13,796 nucleotides of DNA from CBDUQN01 sp965369375 (GTDB lineage: Bacteria; Krumholzibacteriota; Krumholzibacteriia; Krumholzibacteriales; Krumholzibacteriaceae): contig CBDUQN010000082.1 of assembly GCA_965369375.1 (NCBI GenBank), positions 1-13,796 on the forward strand, written 5' to 3'. A program made the position numbers and the translations under genes. Below the pieces are notes generated by a model. It had not been told where the DNA came from and did not search any database. It saw nothing but the letters and a program-made list of their open reading frames with translations. This document shows positions 1 to 6,621 of this stretch, one piece after another. How positions within the stretch are numbered: the stretch's first letter is position 1; each line of letters begins with the position of its first letter.

Positions 1-30
1 GCTCGAGTGCACGGAGCCGGTCCCCGGTCG

Positions 31-312
31 TCAGAGATCCGGCAGCTCGAGTGCGGCGTCACGGATCGAGGATGGCGCCGAAACGAGTTTCACCCTCGAT
101 CGCCCTCCCGATTCGATTGTCACCTCACTCTTCTTTAATGAGAATTGCTTTGCGAGAAGGGACACGAGCTCCTTGTTCGCTGCTCCTTCTCGGGGCGGCG
201 CGGCGACCGAAACGCGAAGCTCCCCGGCTTCATTCCAGCCAAGGAGCTTGCTTCTGGGCGCGGAGGGTTGGACCCGCACGCGGATACCGATCCGCCCTTC
301 GCCTCGATCCAT
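31..312 (-). CDS. yggU: DUF167 (YggU-like) family protein
   Basis: Small DUF167 protein of about 93 residues. The family is of unknown biochemical function; it is a compact alpha/beta fold often found beside yggS and yggT. Family hallmarks seen are the early strand with RVQPSAPRSKLLGW, the middle motif SVAAPPREGAANKELVSLLAKQF and the late segment VTIESGGRSRVKLV. The frame is open further upstream (a TTG at 357 and an ATG at 324). I chose the ATG at 312 because GAGG lies six bases before it and the length then matches the family. It lies downstream of divIVA, whose stop is at 365, and is probably cotranscribed with it. The function is not established; family assignment is firm, the start less so. 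Confidence 0.85.
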   Translation of the reverse strand: MDRGEGRIGIRVRVQPSAPRSKLLGWNEAGELRVSVAAPPREGAANKELVSLLAKQFSLKKSEVTIESGGRSRVKLVSAPSSIRDAALELPDL

Positions 313-364
313 GATTTTCCTCATCCCGACACGTCCAATAACCAGTGAGGGGAACAAAGCCCGA

Positions 365-1900
365 CTACTGATGTTTTTCAGGCTTGCTGATGTTCGTCAG
401 GTTTTTGCGAAGCTCCTCCATGGACCACGTTGAATTATTTCCGTCTCCCGTCTGTGGTTTCTCGGAGGTCTCATCAGGAGTTGAATCCTGTTTCTTCTCC
501 GACCCCTGTTCCGTGGGATGCGTGGGCTCTACGGCCGGGCGCCGCGGCGCAGGCTGCTGCTTCACGGCTTTATCCTGGTTATCCTTCGACACCGCTCCGG
601 GATCGTTCGCTTCATGTTCGGGTGCACGCGGCGTCTCTTTCAGGCCCGAGAGCGCCTCGTCCAATTCATTATCGCTCGCGGATGGCGCAGCCGCCGGTCT
701 TCTCTCCGGGGAAATCTCGTACGAACTCCAATCAGGTTTGCGCTCCTTGACTTCATATTCTTTCCAATGATCCTGCGGCTTGGGCTCCTCTTCCGTCTCA
801 GACATGTCCATCGTAGCCGCGCCAGGCTGTGGCTGCGGGATCCCGGACTGCTGATGCGGGTTCGGTTCGCCCTGCGGCTGCTGGGGGATCTGCCCCAGAG
901 GCCCGCCCGGCGTGGACTGCTGCTCGGGAGGTGATTGAGACGCGCCGCCGCCGGAATGAACCCCCGGATAGAATTTTTCCTCTATTCCATGCGCGATACT
1001 TTCCCGCACTTTTTCGTCGAGCGGCGAATCCTTCTCTCCGGGTATCTCGGCTTCGGGTATGCCTTCTTCCGGAAGATCGGCTTCATGAGACTGCTGATCG
1101 CCTTTTGCATCTATAGCGATGGGCTGTGTGTCGATATGTGGCATCGTCGTCTGTTCCGCCTTCGGTCCTGCAGCCGGATTCGCCTCGCCGACATGATTCT
1201 CTGTATCCATATTCTGCGGAGAACCGCCGTCGTCTTTAGGATCCTCTTTCGCTTCCCAGTCCGGCTTCGGCATGGACGGCCTCGGCTCGTCTTCCCGCTT
1301 CCTCTCCTCCCCCCAGGTCACTTTGTCCTTGGGTCCATGCGCATATTCTTCCGTTATCTTTTCACGGCTGATCCTTGTCGGCGGCACGCTCTTCTGCACA
1401 TCCTCCTCGACCTTCTTCCCGACCCGTTCTATCTCACGATCAACTTCTGCAAAATCCTCCTCGAATCCACCGAGAACCTTCCGGTGACTCTCGATCAAGG
1501 TTTTAAACCTCGTGAGGTAGTTATCCTTCTGCTTCTTGAGCTCGAGGATCTCACGGCGCAGCTGCTGCGTATGCGCCCTGATCGTTTCGGCCGCCCTCTC
1601 CGCCTCCACCTCAGCCTCCCGAACTATGAGGCCCGCCTCCTTGCGTGCATTCTCCGTCGCCTCCTTGGTGACCCGCTCGGCCGTCAACAAGGTGTTTCGA
1701 AGATTCGATTCGATCTTCTTGTAATCCTGAAGACTTTCCTCGATAGAAACGATCTTTTCGCGCAGTTTTTTATTGTCCGAGAGTACCGCCTCATACTCTT
1801 CCGCCACCGTGCTCAAGAAGGCGTACACCTCATCGCTGTCCAGACCGCGCATCGTTTTCCGGAATTCCTGCTTACGAATGTCGAGGGGTGTAATCCTCAT
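365..1900 (-). CDS. divIVA: DivIVA-domain protein with a very long disordered tail
   Basis: DivIVA-type coiled-coil scaffold of 511 residues. The family binds curved membrane at poles and septa and recruits growth or division proteins. Residues 1-30 carry the DivIVA lipid-binding start (TPLDIRKQEFRKTMRG, then DSDEVYAFL), and residues 31-165 are a nearly continuous heptad-type coiled coil rich in E, K, R and A. From about 170 to 511 the chain is low in hydrophobic residues and rich in P, Q, E, D, K and S, so probably disordered. A KPDW motif occurs twice (212-215 and 388-391), and a possible short amphipathic helix lies near the end (STWSMEELRKNLTNI, 490-504). Many DivIVA proteins are about 150-250 residues, so the tail is unusually long. 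GGAGG precedes the ATG by eight or so bases. It follows yggT and is the third gene of the yggS-yggT-divIVA-yggU cluster. Confidence 0.9.
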   Translation of the reverse strand: MRITPLDIRKQEFRKTMRGLDSDEVYAFLSTVAEEYEAVLSDNKKLREKIVSIEESLQDYKKIESNLRNTLLTAERVTKEATENARKEAGLIVREAEVEAERAAETIRAHTQQLRREILELKKQKDNYLTRFKTLIESHRKVLGGFEEDFAEVDREIERVGKKVEEDVQKSVPPTRISREKITEEYAHGPKDKVTWGEERKREDEPRPSMPKPDWEAKEDPKDDGGSPQNMDTENHVGEANPAAGPKAEQTTMPHIDTQPIAIDAKGDQQSHEADLPEEGIPEAEIPGEKDSPLDEKVRESIAHGIEEKFYPGVHSGGGASQSPPEQQSTPGGPLGQIPQQPQGEPNPHQQSGIPQPQPGAATMDMSETEEEPKPQDHWKEYEVKERKPDWSSYEISPERRPAAAPSASDNELDEALSGLKETPRAPEHEANDPGAVSKDNQDKAVKQQPAPRRPAVEPTHPTEQGSEKKQDSTPDETSEKPQTGDGNNSTWSMEELRKNLTNISKPEKHQ

Positions 1901-1924
1901 CGCTTTGCCTCCTCATTCCTCCCG

Positions 1925-1970
1925 TGAATCACACGATTCATGTCTCGGGGAGCCTGTGAATCCCCCGAGA
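1925..1970 (-). repeat. Two tandem hairpins in the divIVA leader
   Basis: Two inverted repeats lie between yggT and divIVA. The first is TGAATC (1925-1930) with GATTCA (1935-1940) around a four-base loop. The second is an eight-base stem, TCTCGGGG (1943-1950) with CCCCGAGA (1963-1970), around a twelve-base loop. GTGAATC occurs at 1924-1930 and again at 1956-1962, so alternative pairings are possible. No T-run follows on either strand, so these do not look like intrinsic terminators. A leader structure affecting divIVA expression or mRNA processing is possible but is inference. Confidence 0.45.
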
Positions 1971-2003
1971 GCCCGTTACATCTTCACCATATTTCCGATT
2001 TTC

Positions 2004-2050
2004 TTGCCTTCGCCTTAGTTACATATAACGCCTCTTCAAGGCGAAGGCAA
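2004..2050 (-). repeat. Perfect 13-base inverted repeat across the yggT stop codon
   Basis: TTGCCTTCGCCTT at 2004-2016 is an exact reverse complement of AAGGCGAAGGCAA at 2038-2050, with 21 bases between. One arm encodes the last residues of yggT and the other lies just beyond its stop. The spacer itself contains GTTA/TAAC, which could extend the structure. There is no T-run after it on either strand, so an intercistronic mRNA-stabilising or processing hairpin fits better than a terminator. Confidence 0.55.
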
Positions 2051-2279
2051 TCAATTGTAAAACAGCGGCCAGGATAATGGATGCGGTATCGATTCTCCAC
2101 TGCGGAAACTGCTTTCGCAGCGGAGTGAGGAGCGGCGCGAAAATCCCGTCGAAGAACAGAAACAGTTTGCTTCGTTCATCGGCCACTACCTGCAATAAAA
2201 CGTATACCAGCAGTATAAACGTCAGAACATTGAGGACAGCAATTATCAGACCAATTGGGTCCGTGACAAAATATCCCAT
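2019..2279 (-). CDS. yggT: YggT family integral membrane protein
   Basis: 86-residue YggT/YlmG-type membrane protein. It has two hydrophobic segments, about residues 8-30 (IGLIIAVLNVLTFILLVYVLL) and 62-82 (DTASIILAAVLQLIAFAL). The loop between them carries the usual run into LTPLRKQFPQWRIDTASIIL, resembling the family's pattern of P, R and a D before helix two. YggT proteins are implicated in osmotic or membrane functions and, with YggS and DivIVA homologues, cluster with division genes; the exact role is unclear. The ATG at 2279 lacks a strong ribosome-binding site, having only an A-rich AAAAAGAT before it. The 174 bases up to yggS hold no gene I can support. Confidence 0.85.
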   Translation of the reverse strand: MGYFVTDPIGLIIAVLNVLTFILLVYVLLQVVADERSKLFLFFDGIFAPLLTPLRKQFPQWRIDTASIILAAVLQLIAFALKRRYM

Positions 2280-2453
2280 ATCTTTTTATATTTCAATGGT
2301 TTTCCGCGCCGCCCCCCCGTGCCCCGGACGGCCGCGCTCAAGAGCGAAGCATGCGAAAAATTTCCACTTGTCCGGCCGGGTGGCAGCTTTCTGGTCAACT
2401 GCGGGGGAGCACTTTGAATGGTTTTTTTCTCTTGAAAATATACACTTACCTGC

Positions 2454-3146
2454 TCACCCGTAATCACGTTCGCCGAAGAGAACACGTCCGAGGCGGACGA
2501 TCGTCGAGCCGAGCTCGATCGCGGTCTCGAAATCATCAGTCATCCCCATCGATAGATGCTCCATCGATATCCGTTCGATCCCGCTCTCCGTGACGTCCTG
2601 CCGCAGCCGCGCAAGCCGTTCGAATGAAGCGGAAACTGCGCCTTTATCGGTCACCCACGGGCCGACCGTCATGAGCCCCCTCACTTGTACGCCCGCCAGC
2701 CTCGAAATGTTTCCACATGCATCCATCATCTCGGCAGGCTCGAAACCGTATTTAGACTCTTCGCCGCTCGTATTCACTTCGAGGAGAATATCCGTAACGA
2801 TCCCCCGCTCCTCGCTTACGCTGCTCAATCGCCCGGCGAGCCGCAACGAATCGACGGAATGTATCAGGGCGAAACGGCCTACGGCCTTGGAAACCTTGTT
2901 CGTCTGGAGATGTCCGACGAGGTGCCACCGGCAGGGGAGCGTGACCGCCTCTGCTTTTTTCAGGAATTCCTGCATTCTGTTCTCGCCGATGTTTTCTATC
3001 CCCGCTTCCAGTACTTCAATGACGACCTCGGGCCCGAACATCTTGGTAACGGCGACTATCGTTATATCGGCCGGATCACGCCCGGCGCGCCCCGCGGCCG
3101 CGCTTATCCGATCCTGTACTGCTTTCAGATTTTCACGAACAGACAT
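2454..3146 (-). CDS. yggS: YggS-type PLP-binding protein (PLP homeostasis)
   Basis: 230-residue member of the YggS/YlmE/PROSC family, single-domain alanine-racemase-fold proteins that bind pyridoxal 5'-phosphate and maintain PLP and amino-acid balance without a known catalytic reaction. The PLP lysine is in IVAVTKMFG (K35). Other signatures are HLVGHLQTNKV, the strand LIHSVDS, ILLEVNTSGEESKYG, GLMTVG, and the phosphate-binding end SMGMTDDFETAIELGST followed by IVRLGRVLFG. Full length for the family. GGAG lies nine bases before the ATG. It is the first gene of the minus-strand cluster that continues with yggT and divIVA; a candidate promoter lies about 140 bases upstream. Confidence 0.93.
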   Translation of the reverse strand: MSVRENLKAVQDRISAAAGRAGRDPADITIVAVTKMFGPEVVIEVLEAGIENIGENRMQEFLKKAEAVTLPCRWHLVGHLQTNKVSKAVGRFALIHSVDSLRLAGRLSSVSEERGIVTDILLEVNTSGEESKYGFEPAEMMDACGNISRLAGVQVRGLMTVGPWVTDKGAVSASFERLARLRQDVTESGIERISMEHLSMGMTDDFETAIELGSTIVRLGRVLFGERDYG

Positions 3147-3192
3147 CCGGCGCGCTCCAGCAGGCTCTCGATAGATCAGACCGAAAAAGTTG

Positions 3193-3250
3193 CGAGGCCT
3201 CGAAAATCACCAATAATCTCCAGGCTCCAGGAAATCTTCGCTTCGAAGAT
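3193..3250. repeat. Palindromes in the yggS upstream region
   Basis: CGAGGCCTCG at 3193-3202 is a perfect ten-base palindrome, and ATCTTCG (3234-3240) pairs with CGAAGAT (3244-3250) around a three-base loop. Between them CTCCAGG occurs twice in tandem. They lie in the untranslated leader expected for yggS and could be leader structures or chance; no T-run follows. Confidence 0.3.
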
Positions 3251-3284
3251 GCATTTCCGTCCTGCAATGGTTACGAACTCGTGT

Positions 3285-3313
3285 ATCCTAATCCATAAAA
3301 TGCAATAATTCAA
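3285..3313 (-). promoter_or_regulatory. Candidate sigma70-type promoter for yggS cluster
   Basis: On the minus strand TTGAAT (3313-3308) is separated by exactly 17 bases from TAGGAT (3290-3285). Each box matches the consensus at four of six positions. It faces the yggS start 139 bases away, leaving a leader with inverted repeats. It was judged by eye only. Confidence 0.35.
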
Positions 3314-3318
3314 TCCGG

Positions 3319-3382
3319 ATTTCCCGGAAATTCCCTTGCACTAATAGTCGGGTTCCCCTTACTGTTCATTCTAATATATAAT
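3319..3382 (+). promoter_or_regulatory. Possible promoter with upstream palindrome for the OPT region
   Basis: A consensus TATAAT sits at 3377-3382, 31 bases before the ATG at 3413, but a good -35 box at normal spacing is not visible. Upstream, ATTTCC-C-GGAAAT at 3319-3331 is a perfect 6-1-6 palindrome that could bind a dimeric regulator. Both sit in the divergent region between yggS and the OPT fragment. Confidence 0.35.
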
Positions 3383-3412
3383 ATCACAGCGTGAGAACGT
3401 AAGGATGCTTCC

Positions 3413-3706
3413 ATGGCTCACGATCAAAAAGGATTTCAATCGAACGTTCCCGGTGATGGATATAAGGAATTTCAACCGTACATCCCCAATGATCCGTTTA
3501 CGGACGACCTTCTAGAAAACGAAACCGTGCAAACGACGGGAGCTGCCGGTGAGTCGATCGCCGCGGGTATTATCTTCACATTTCCCGCACTGACCTACCT
3601 TTGGTTCACACTCGACGTAACCAAGGTCTTCGTGGTGACGTTAGCCGGCGGCTCCCTCGGTGCTTTTTGATAATGCTTTACCGCTTCCTGATCGAGCGGA
3701 CGCAGT
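3413..3706 (+). pseudogene. N-terminal remnant of an OPT-family transporter
   Basis: Remnant of an oligopeptide transporter (OPT) gene. The first frame (3413-3670, 85 residues) has an OPT-like start, FQPYIPNDP, then jumps to the conserved segment QTTGAAGESIAAGIIFTFPAL. That segment aligns with residues about 79-100 of the intact OPT gene next door. About 60 residues covering the first membrane segments are missing. After GGSLGAF the frame ends at TGA, but the +2 frame continues as FLIMLYRFLIERTQ, matching LFMIPLRNFLIVKEHQ (125-140) of the neighbour, and stops at 3704-3706. So the piece shows an internal deletion, a frameshift and loss of the rest of the gene. It keeps a good start (TAAGGA before ATG at 3413), so a short peptide may still be made. 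It is not an independent small protein by any evidence here. Confidence 0.82.
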
Positions 3707-3724
3707 GAAAGGAACTCGTAAGCA

Positions 3725-5680
3725 GTGAACGAACACAAACCGTATGTGCCTGCCGATGCCAGCTTGAAGGATTTCAGTCCAAAAACAGTGATTCTCGGTG
3801 TGTTGTTGGGAGCGGTCTTCGGAAGCGCGAATGCCTACCTAGGATTGCGGGTCGGGCTGACCATCAGCACTGCCATCCCGCTCGCGGTCGTATCGGTAGC
3901 GATTCTCACTATATTGACTCCTATTTTCGGGAAGCCCACCATTCTGGAGTGCAATATCTCCCAGACGACAGGCTCTGCAAGTTCATCATTGGCTTCGGGA
4001 TTGATCTTCACGGTTCCGGCCCTCTATCTTTGGGGATATGATGCGCCCCTTCTCCAATTAACCCTGCTCGCTATGTGTGGAGGCCTGCTCGGCGTTCTTT
4101 TCATGATCCCTCTGAGGAATTTCCTCATAGTCAAGGAGCACCAAACCCTGCCGTACCCCGAGGGAACGGCGAGTGCAGAGGTATTGATTGCAGCGACAGG
4201 CGGTGGCGGAGCATCGGCCAGGAACGTTTTCAGGGGATTAGGGATCGGTGCGCTATACACGAGTATGATTTCCTTTCTCTATTTATGGCCCTCGCGAGTG
4301 CACATCAAGCTGCCGCTGATCAAAAAGGCGGTTGTCGGCGTTTCCACCACACCGGCTCTTCTCGGTGTCGGATATATTCTCGGCAGGCGCATCGGATCGA
4401 TCATGGTAGGCGGAGGATTGATTTCGTGGGTGCTGCTCATTCCGTTTATCGCCTGGAAGTTCGGTAATATGGAGATCTGGCCGAATACATTGATCTATTT
4501 GCAATCAAAGGGACTCGATCCTTCCATCACCACAATCGGAGAACTATCTCCCCAGCAGATCTGGGATGGGTATATCCGCATCATCGGCGCCGGCGCGGTA
4601 GCGGCTGCCGGTTTGATAACCGTTGCCAAATCCATCCCTACAATGATCAATTCGCTCAAGATCGGATTGAAAGAATTGCGTTCCAGCGCTGCATCCCTCA
4701 ATGCCGGAAGGCTTCGTACGGAACGGGATCTCTCAATCAAATACGTGATACTCGGCGTGTCCGCCGTTGTACTGATCGTGACATTCATTCCCAGTATCAT
4801 AGGGAGCGACACTCACGTGTTGATGCGGTTTATCAGCGCTGTCGCTGTTGCTGTTTTCGCGTTCTGTTTCGTGACCGTATCATCACGGATCGTGGGGATG
4901 ATCGGGGTATCGTCGAATCCCACTTCGGGGATGGCCATCGTAACATTGCTCGGAACAGGATTGATATTCAAACTGCTGGGCTGGACGGATCTCACCGGAA
5001 AGATAACGGCGCTCACCATCGGCACGATAGTATGCATATCGGCTTCCATTGCCGGCGATATCTCACAGGATCTGAAAACCGGATTCATCGTCGGTGCTAC
5101 ACCGCGAAAACAGCAGATCAGCGAGATCATCGGTGCCCTTGGATCGGCGTTCTTCGTGTGCCTGGCCATTTTCTACCTGGGAAAAGCGTACGGATTCGGC
5201 ACAGAAGAATTGCCCGCGCCTCAGGCCACGTTGATGAAAACTGTTTTGGATGGTGTACTGGACGGAAATCTCCGGTGGGATCTTGTCGGGATCGGAGCAG
5301 CATTTTCTGTTTTGATCATGCTATTTAAAATTCCACCCTTACCGTTTGCCGTAGGTATTTATCTCCCGCTCCATACCATGACGCCGGTTTTTATCGGTGG
5401 CATGATTCGTCACCTCGTGGATACGAGATACAAAAAAGATAAAGAGAGTACCAATATATCCGGTGATAGTGGAATCCTTCTCGGCTCCGGTTTGATCGCC
5501 GGCGAAGGGCTTCTCGGTGTCGTGATCGCCATTATTGCCGTGATCATCGCTAAAACACCCAAGTTCCTCGAGATCCCCTATTCTCCCGTATGGGTGGGCC
5601 AGGTTGTTTCGGCTGTTATCTTTTGCGGCCTGGGATGGTATCTCTACCATGTCGCAGCGAAGTCGAAACAGGGAATCTGA
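3725..5680 (+). CDS. OPT family oligopeptide transporter
   Basis: 651-residue polytopic inner-membrane transporter of the OPT family, which imports peptides and related compounds by proton coupling in characterised members. It begins KPYVPADASL, followed by the first helix (VILGVLLGAVFGSANAYLGL). Next come ILECNISQTTGSASSSLASG (73-92), the loop IVKEHQTLPYPEGTASAEVL (135-154), PALLGVGYILGRRIGSIMVG (210-229), SNPTSGM (397-403) and a C-terminal GLIAGEGLLG (589-598). About 15 hydrophobic segments are visible, and the length is normal for bacterial members. The start is GTG at 3725, preceded by AAAGGAA (3708-3714) ten bases before. The canonical GSAGES position reads GSASSS here. It sits 18 bases after one OPT remnant and 10 bases before another, with no partner gene. 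The substrate cannot be inferred. Confidence 0.93.
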   Translation: MNEHKPYVPADASLKDFSPKTVILGVLLGAVFGSANAYLGLRVGLTISTAIPLAVVSVAILTILTPIFGKPTILECNISQTTGSASSSLASGLIFTVPALYLWGYDAPLLQLTLLAMCGGLLGVLFMIPLRNFLIVKEHQTLPYPEGTASAEVLIAATGGGGASARNVFRGLGIGALYTSMISFLYLWPSRVHIKLPLIKKAVVGVSTTPALLGVGYILGRRIGSIMVGGGLISWVLLIPFIAWKFGNMEIWPNTLIYLQSKGLDPSITTIGELSPQQIWDGYIRIIGAGAVAAAGLITVAKSIPTMINSLKIGLKELRSSAASLNAGRLRTERDLSIKYVILGVSAVVLIVTFIPSIIGSDTHVLMRFISAVAVAVFAFCFVTVSSRIVGMIGVSSNPTSGMAIVTLLGTGLIFKLLGWTDLTGKITALTIGTIVCISASIAGDISQDLKTGFIVGATPRKQQISEIIGALGSAFFVCLAIFYLGKAYGFGTEELPAPQATLMKTVLDGVLDGNLRWDLVGIGAAFSVLIMLFKIPPLPFAVGIYLPLHTMTPVFIGGMIRHLVDTRYKKDKESTNISGDSGILLGSGLIAGEGLLGVVIAIIAVIIAKTPKFLEIPYSPVWVGQVVSAVIFCGLGWYLYHVAAKSKQGI

Positions 5681-5690
5681 TTATTAGCCC

Positions 5691-5881
5691 ATCAGCCGCG
5701 GCTTGATAGCCGGCGGTGCGCTCGGTGAACTGACGTTCGCGAGCCTCTCACCGGGCTCGAACTAGATGAAAAGCTCGGCGTGGGGCCCCGGATCTTCGGA
5801 GCGCTGACCGACAAGAGCTGGTTCGGTGTCGTGGTCCTCGCCGTGCCCTGCAGGCTGCTCATCAGGTTCGCCACGAGCTAG
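5691..5881 (+). pseudogene. C-terminal remnant of a second OPT transporter gene
   Basis: The bases right after the intact OPT gene translate, in two frames, to a typical OPT carboxyl end. From 5691 one frame gives SRGLIAGGALGEL, the counterpart of SGLIAGEGLLG at residue 588 of the intact gene, and stops at a TAG soon after. From 5756 a second frame reads LDEKLGVGPRIFGAL, then DKSWFGVVVLAV and LLIRFATS, ending at TAG 5879-5881. No start codon or ribosome-binding site belongs to it. The sequence differs clearly from the intact gene's own C-terminus, so it is not a simple duplicate of it. It may be the tail of the same ancestral gene whose head lies at 3413-3706. Confidence 0.75.
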
Positions 5882-5899
5882 GTGAAGGAATAGAAGCGA

Positions 5900-6601
5900 T
5901 TACGGTTTCCACACCTCCCAAACCTTACCCACGAGTGCCGGCCCGGGTTTCAGCGTTGCATCTCCGGGTTGCCAACCTGATGGAGTTACCTCTCCCGTCT
6001 TTGCGACATGCTGGAACGCCTTCACCTGCCGGATTAATTCCTCCGGATTACGTCCAACCTCGGGAGTCAGCACCTCCATAGCACGAACAACGAAATCCGG
6101 ATCGATAATGAACCGGCCGCGAATATCCACGCCCGCCGCATCATCATAGACTCCATACACCTGGCCTATCTTCCCGCCGGCATCGGACAGCAGGGGGAAG
6201 GAAACACCGCCTTCGACCATCTTGGACAGTTCCTCCTCCTGCCAGATCTTGTGGACGAAACGGCTGTCGGTGCTCATCGCCAGAACCTCCACACCGAGCT
6301 TCTTGAATTCATCGTACAGAGCGGCGACCGCCGCCAGCTCGGTGGGTCAAACGAATGTGAAATCGCCCGGATAAAAACAGAGAACAATCCACTTTCCCTT
6401 ATAGTCCGAAAGCTTTACGGGCTTGAATCCTTCGCCGGATACGAACGCATTCGCCTCGAAATCGGGCGCTTCACTCCCAACGAGAGCACGCATGGTCCCA
6501 ACCTCCTTCACCGGTGTGCTTTCCGACTCTTTTTCTAATGGCCGCCCGGGCACGATTGGACCGCCTGCTGGCTTCACGCAGCCGTCTTTCATTTCAGCCA
6601 T
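5900..6601 (-). CDS. Selenocysteine-containing peroxiredoxin (AhpC/Prx1-type)
   Basis: Thiol-type peroxidase of 233 residues that reduces hydrogen peroxide and organic peroxides in the cytoplasm. The frame is open over the whole span except for one TGA at 6349-6347 (codon 85). It falls exactly at the peroxidatic residue: FYPGDFTFV-U-PTEL, where the family has C. Both sides are normal peroxiredoxin in the same frame: APDFEA (45-50) and KLSDYKGKW (63-71) before; EFKKLGVEVLAMSTDS (98-113), SFPLLSD (134-140), RGRFIIDP (161-168) and WQPGD (210-214) after. A SECIS-like hairpin follows the TGA. The usual resolving Cys near the end (GEVCP) is T206 here, so it looks like a one-Sec enzyme. GGGAGGGG precedes the ATG at 6601; a second ATG (6493, codon 37) also has a strong AAGGAGG. 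Gene order 20 bases after catalase suggests one transcript. A pseudogene is the alternative, but the TGA position makes it unlikely. Confidence 0.88.
6319..6349 (-). promoter_or_regulatory. Bacterial SECIS-like element (UGA plus hairpin)
   Basis: Reading the mRNA, UGA (6349-6347) is followed by six bases and then a hairpin. GAGC (6340-6337) pairs with GCUC (6322-6319), a single U (6336) is bulged, GGCG (6335-6332) pairs with CGCC (6326-6323), and the loop is GCGGU (6331-6327). A bulged U in the stem and a G-G-U in the apical loop are the features recognised by SelB in the E. coli fdhF element. An alternative fold pairs GCGGC with GCCGC around a GGUC loop. The spacing from UGA to the loop is about 15 bases, near the range reported for bacterial SECIS elements. 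Confidence 0.72.
6491..6508 (-). promoter_or_regulatory. Internal ribosome-binding site and alternative start of the peroxiredoxin
   Basis: AAGGAGG (6508-6502) stands eight bases before an in-frame ATG (6493-6491), codon 37 of the peroxiredoxin. Starting here would give 197 residues beginning MRALVGSEAPDF, close to the normal peroxiredoxin length. The upstream start at 6601 also has a strong site, so two protein forms are possible. Confidence 0.5.
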
Positions 6602-6621
6602 GTTCCCCTCCCTTGATACGG

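Noticed and set aside
1..54. Ten-base direct repeat GCTCGAGTGC at 1-10 and 45-54
   Set aside because: One copy is part of the yggU coding end; there is no target-site or attachment-site context, and a single short repeat pair is likely chance.
935..1927. 330-codon plus-strand open frame
   Set aside because: It lies wholly antisense to the DivIVA gene, whose protein family and ribosome-binding site are clear. Its translation has no recognisable domain and is rich in R, L and F, typical of a shadow frame.
3413..3670. The 85-residue open frame as an independent small membrane protein
   Set aside because: Its sequence is a deleted form of the OPT N-terminus, and the OPT similarity continues in another frame after its stop, so it is a remnant.
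5900..6349. Reading the peroxiredoxin as a pseudogene split by a stop codon
   Set aside because: The only stop is at the catalytic Cys codon, both halves are otherwise intact and in the same frame, and a SECIS-like hairpin follows. Selenocysteine explains all three.
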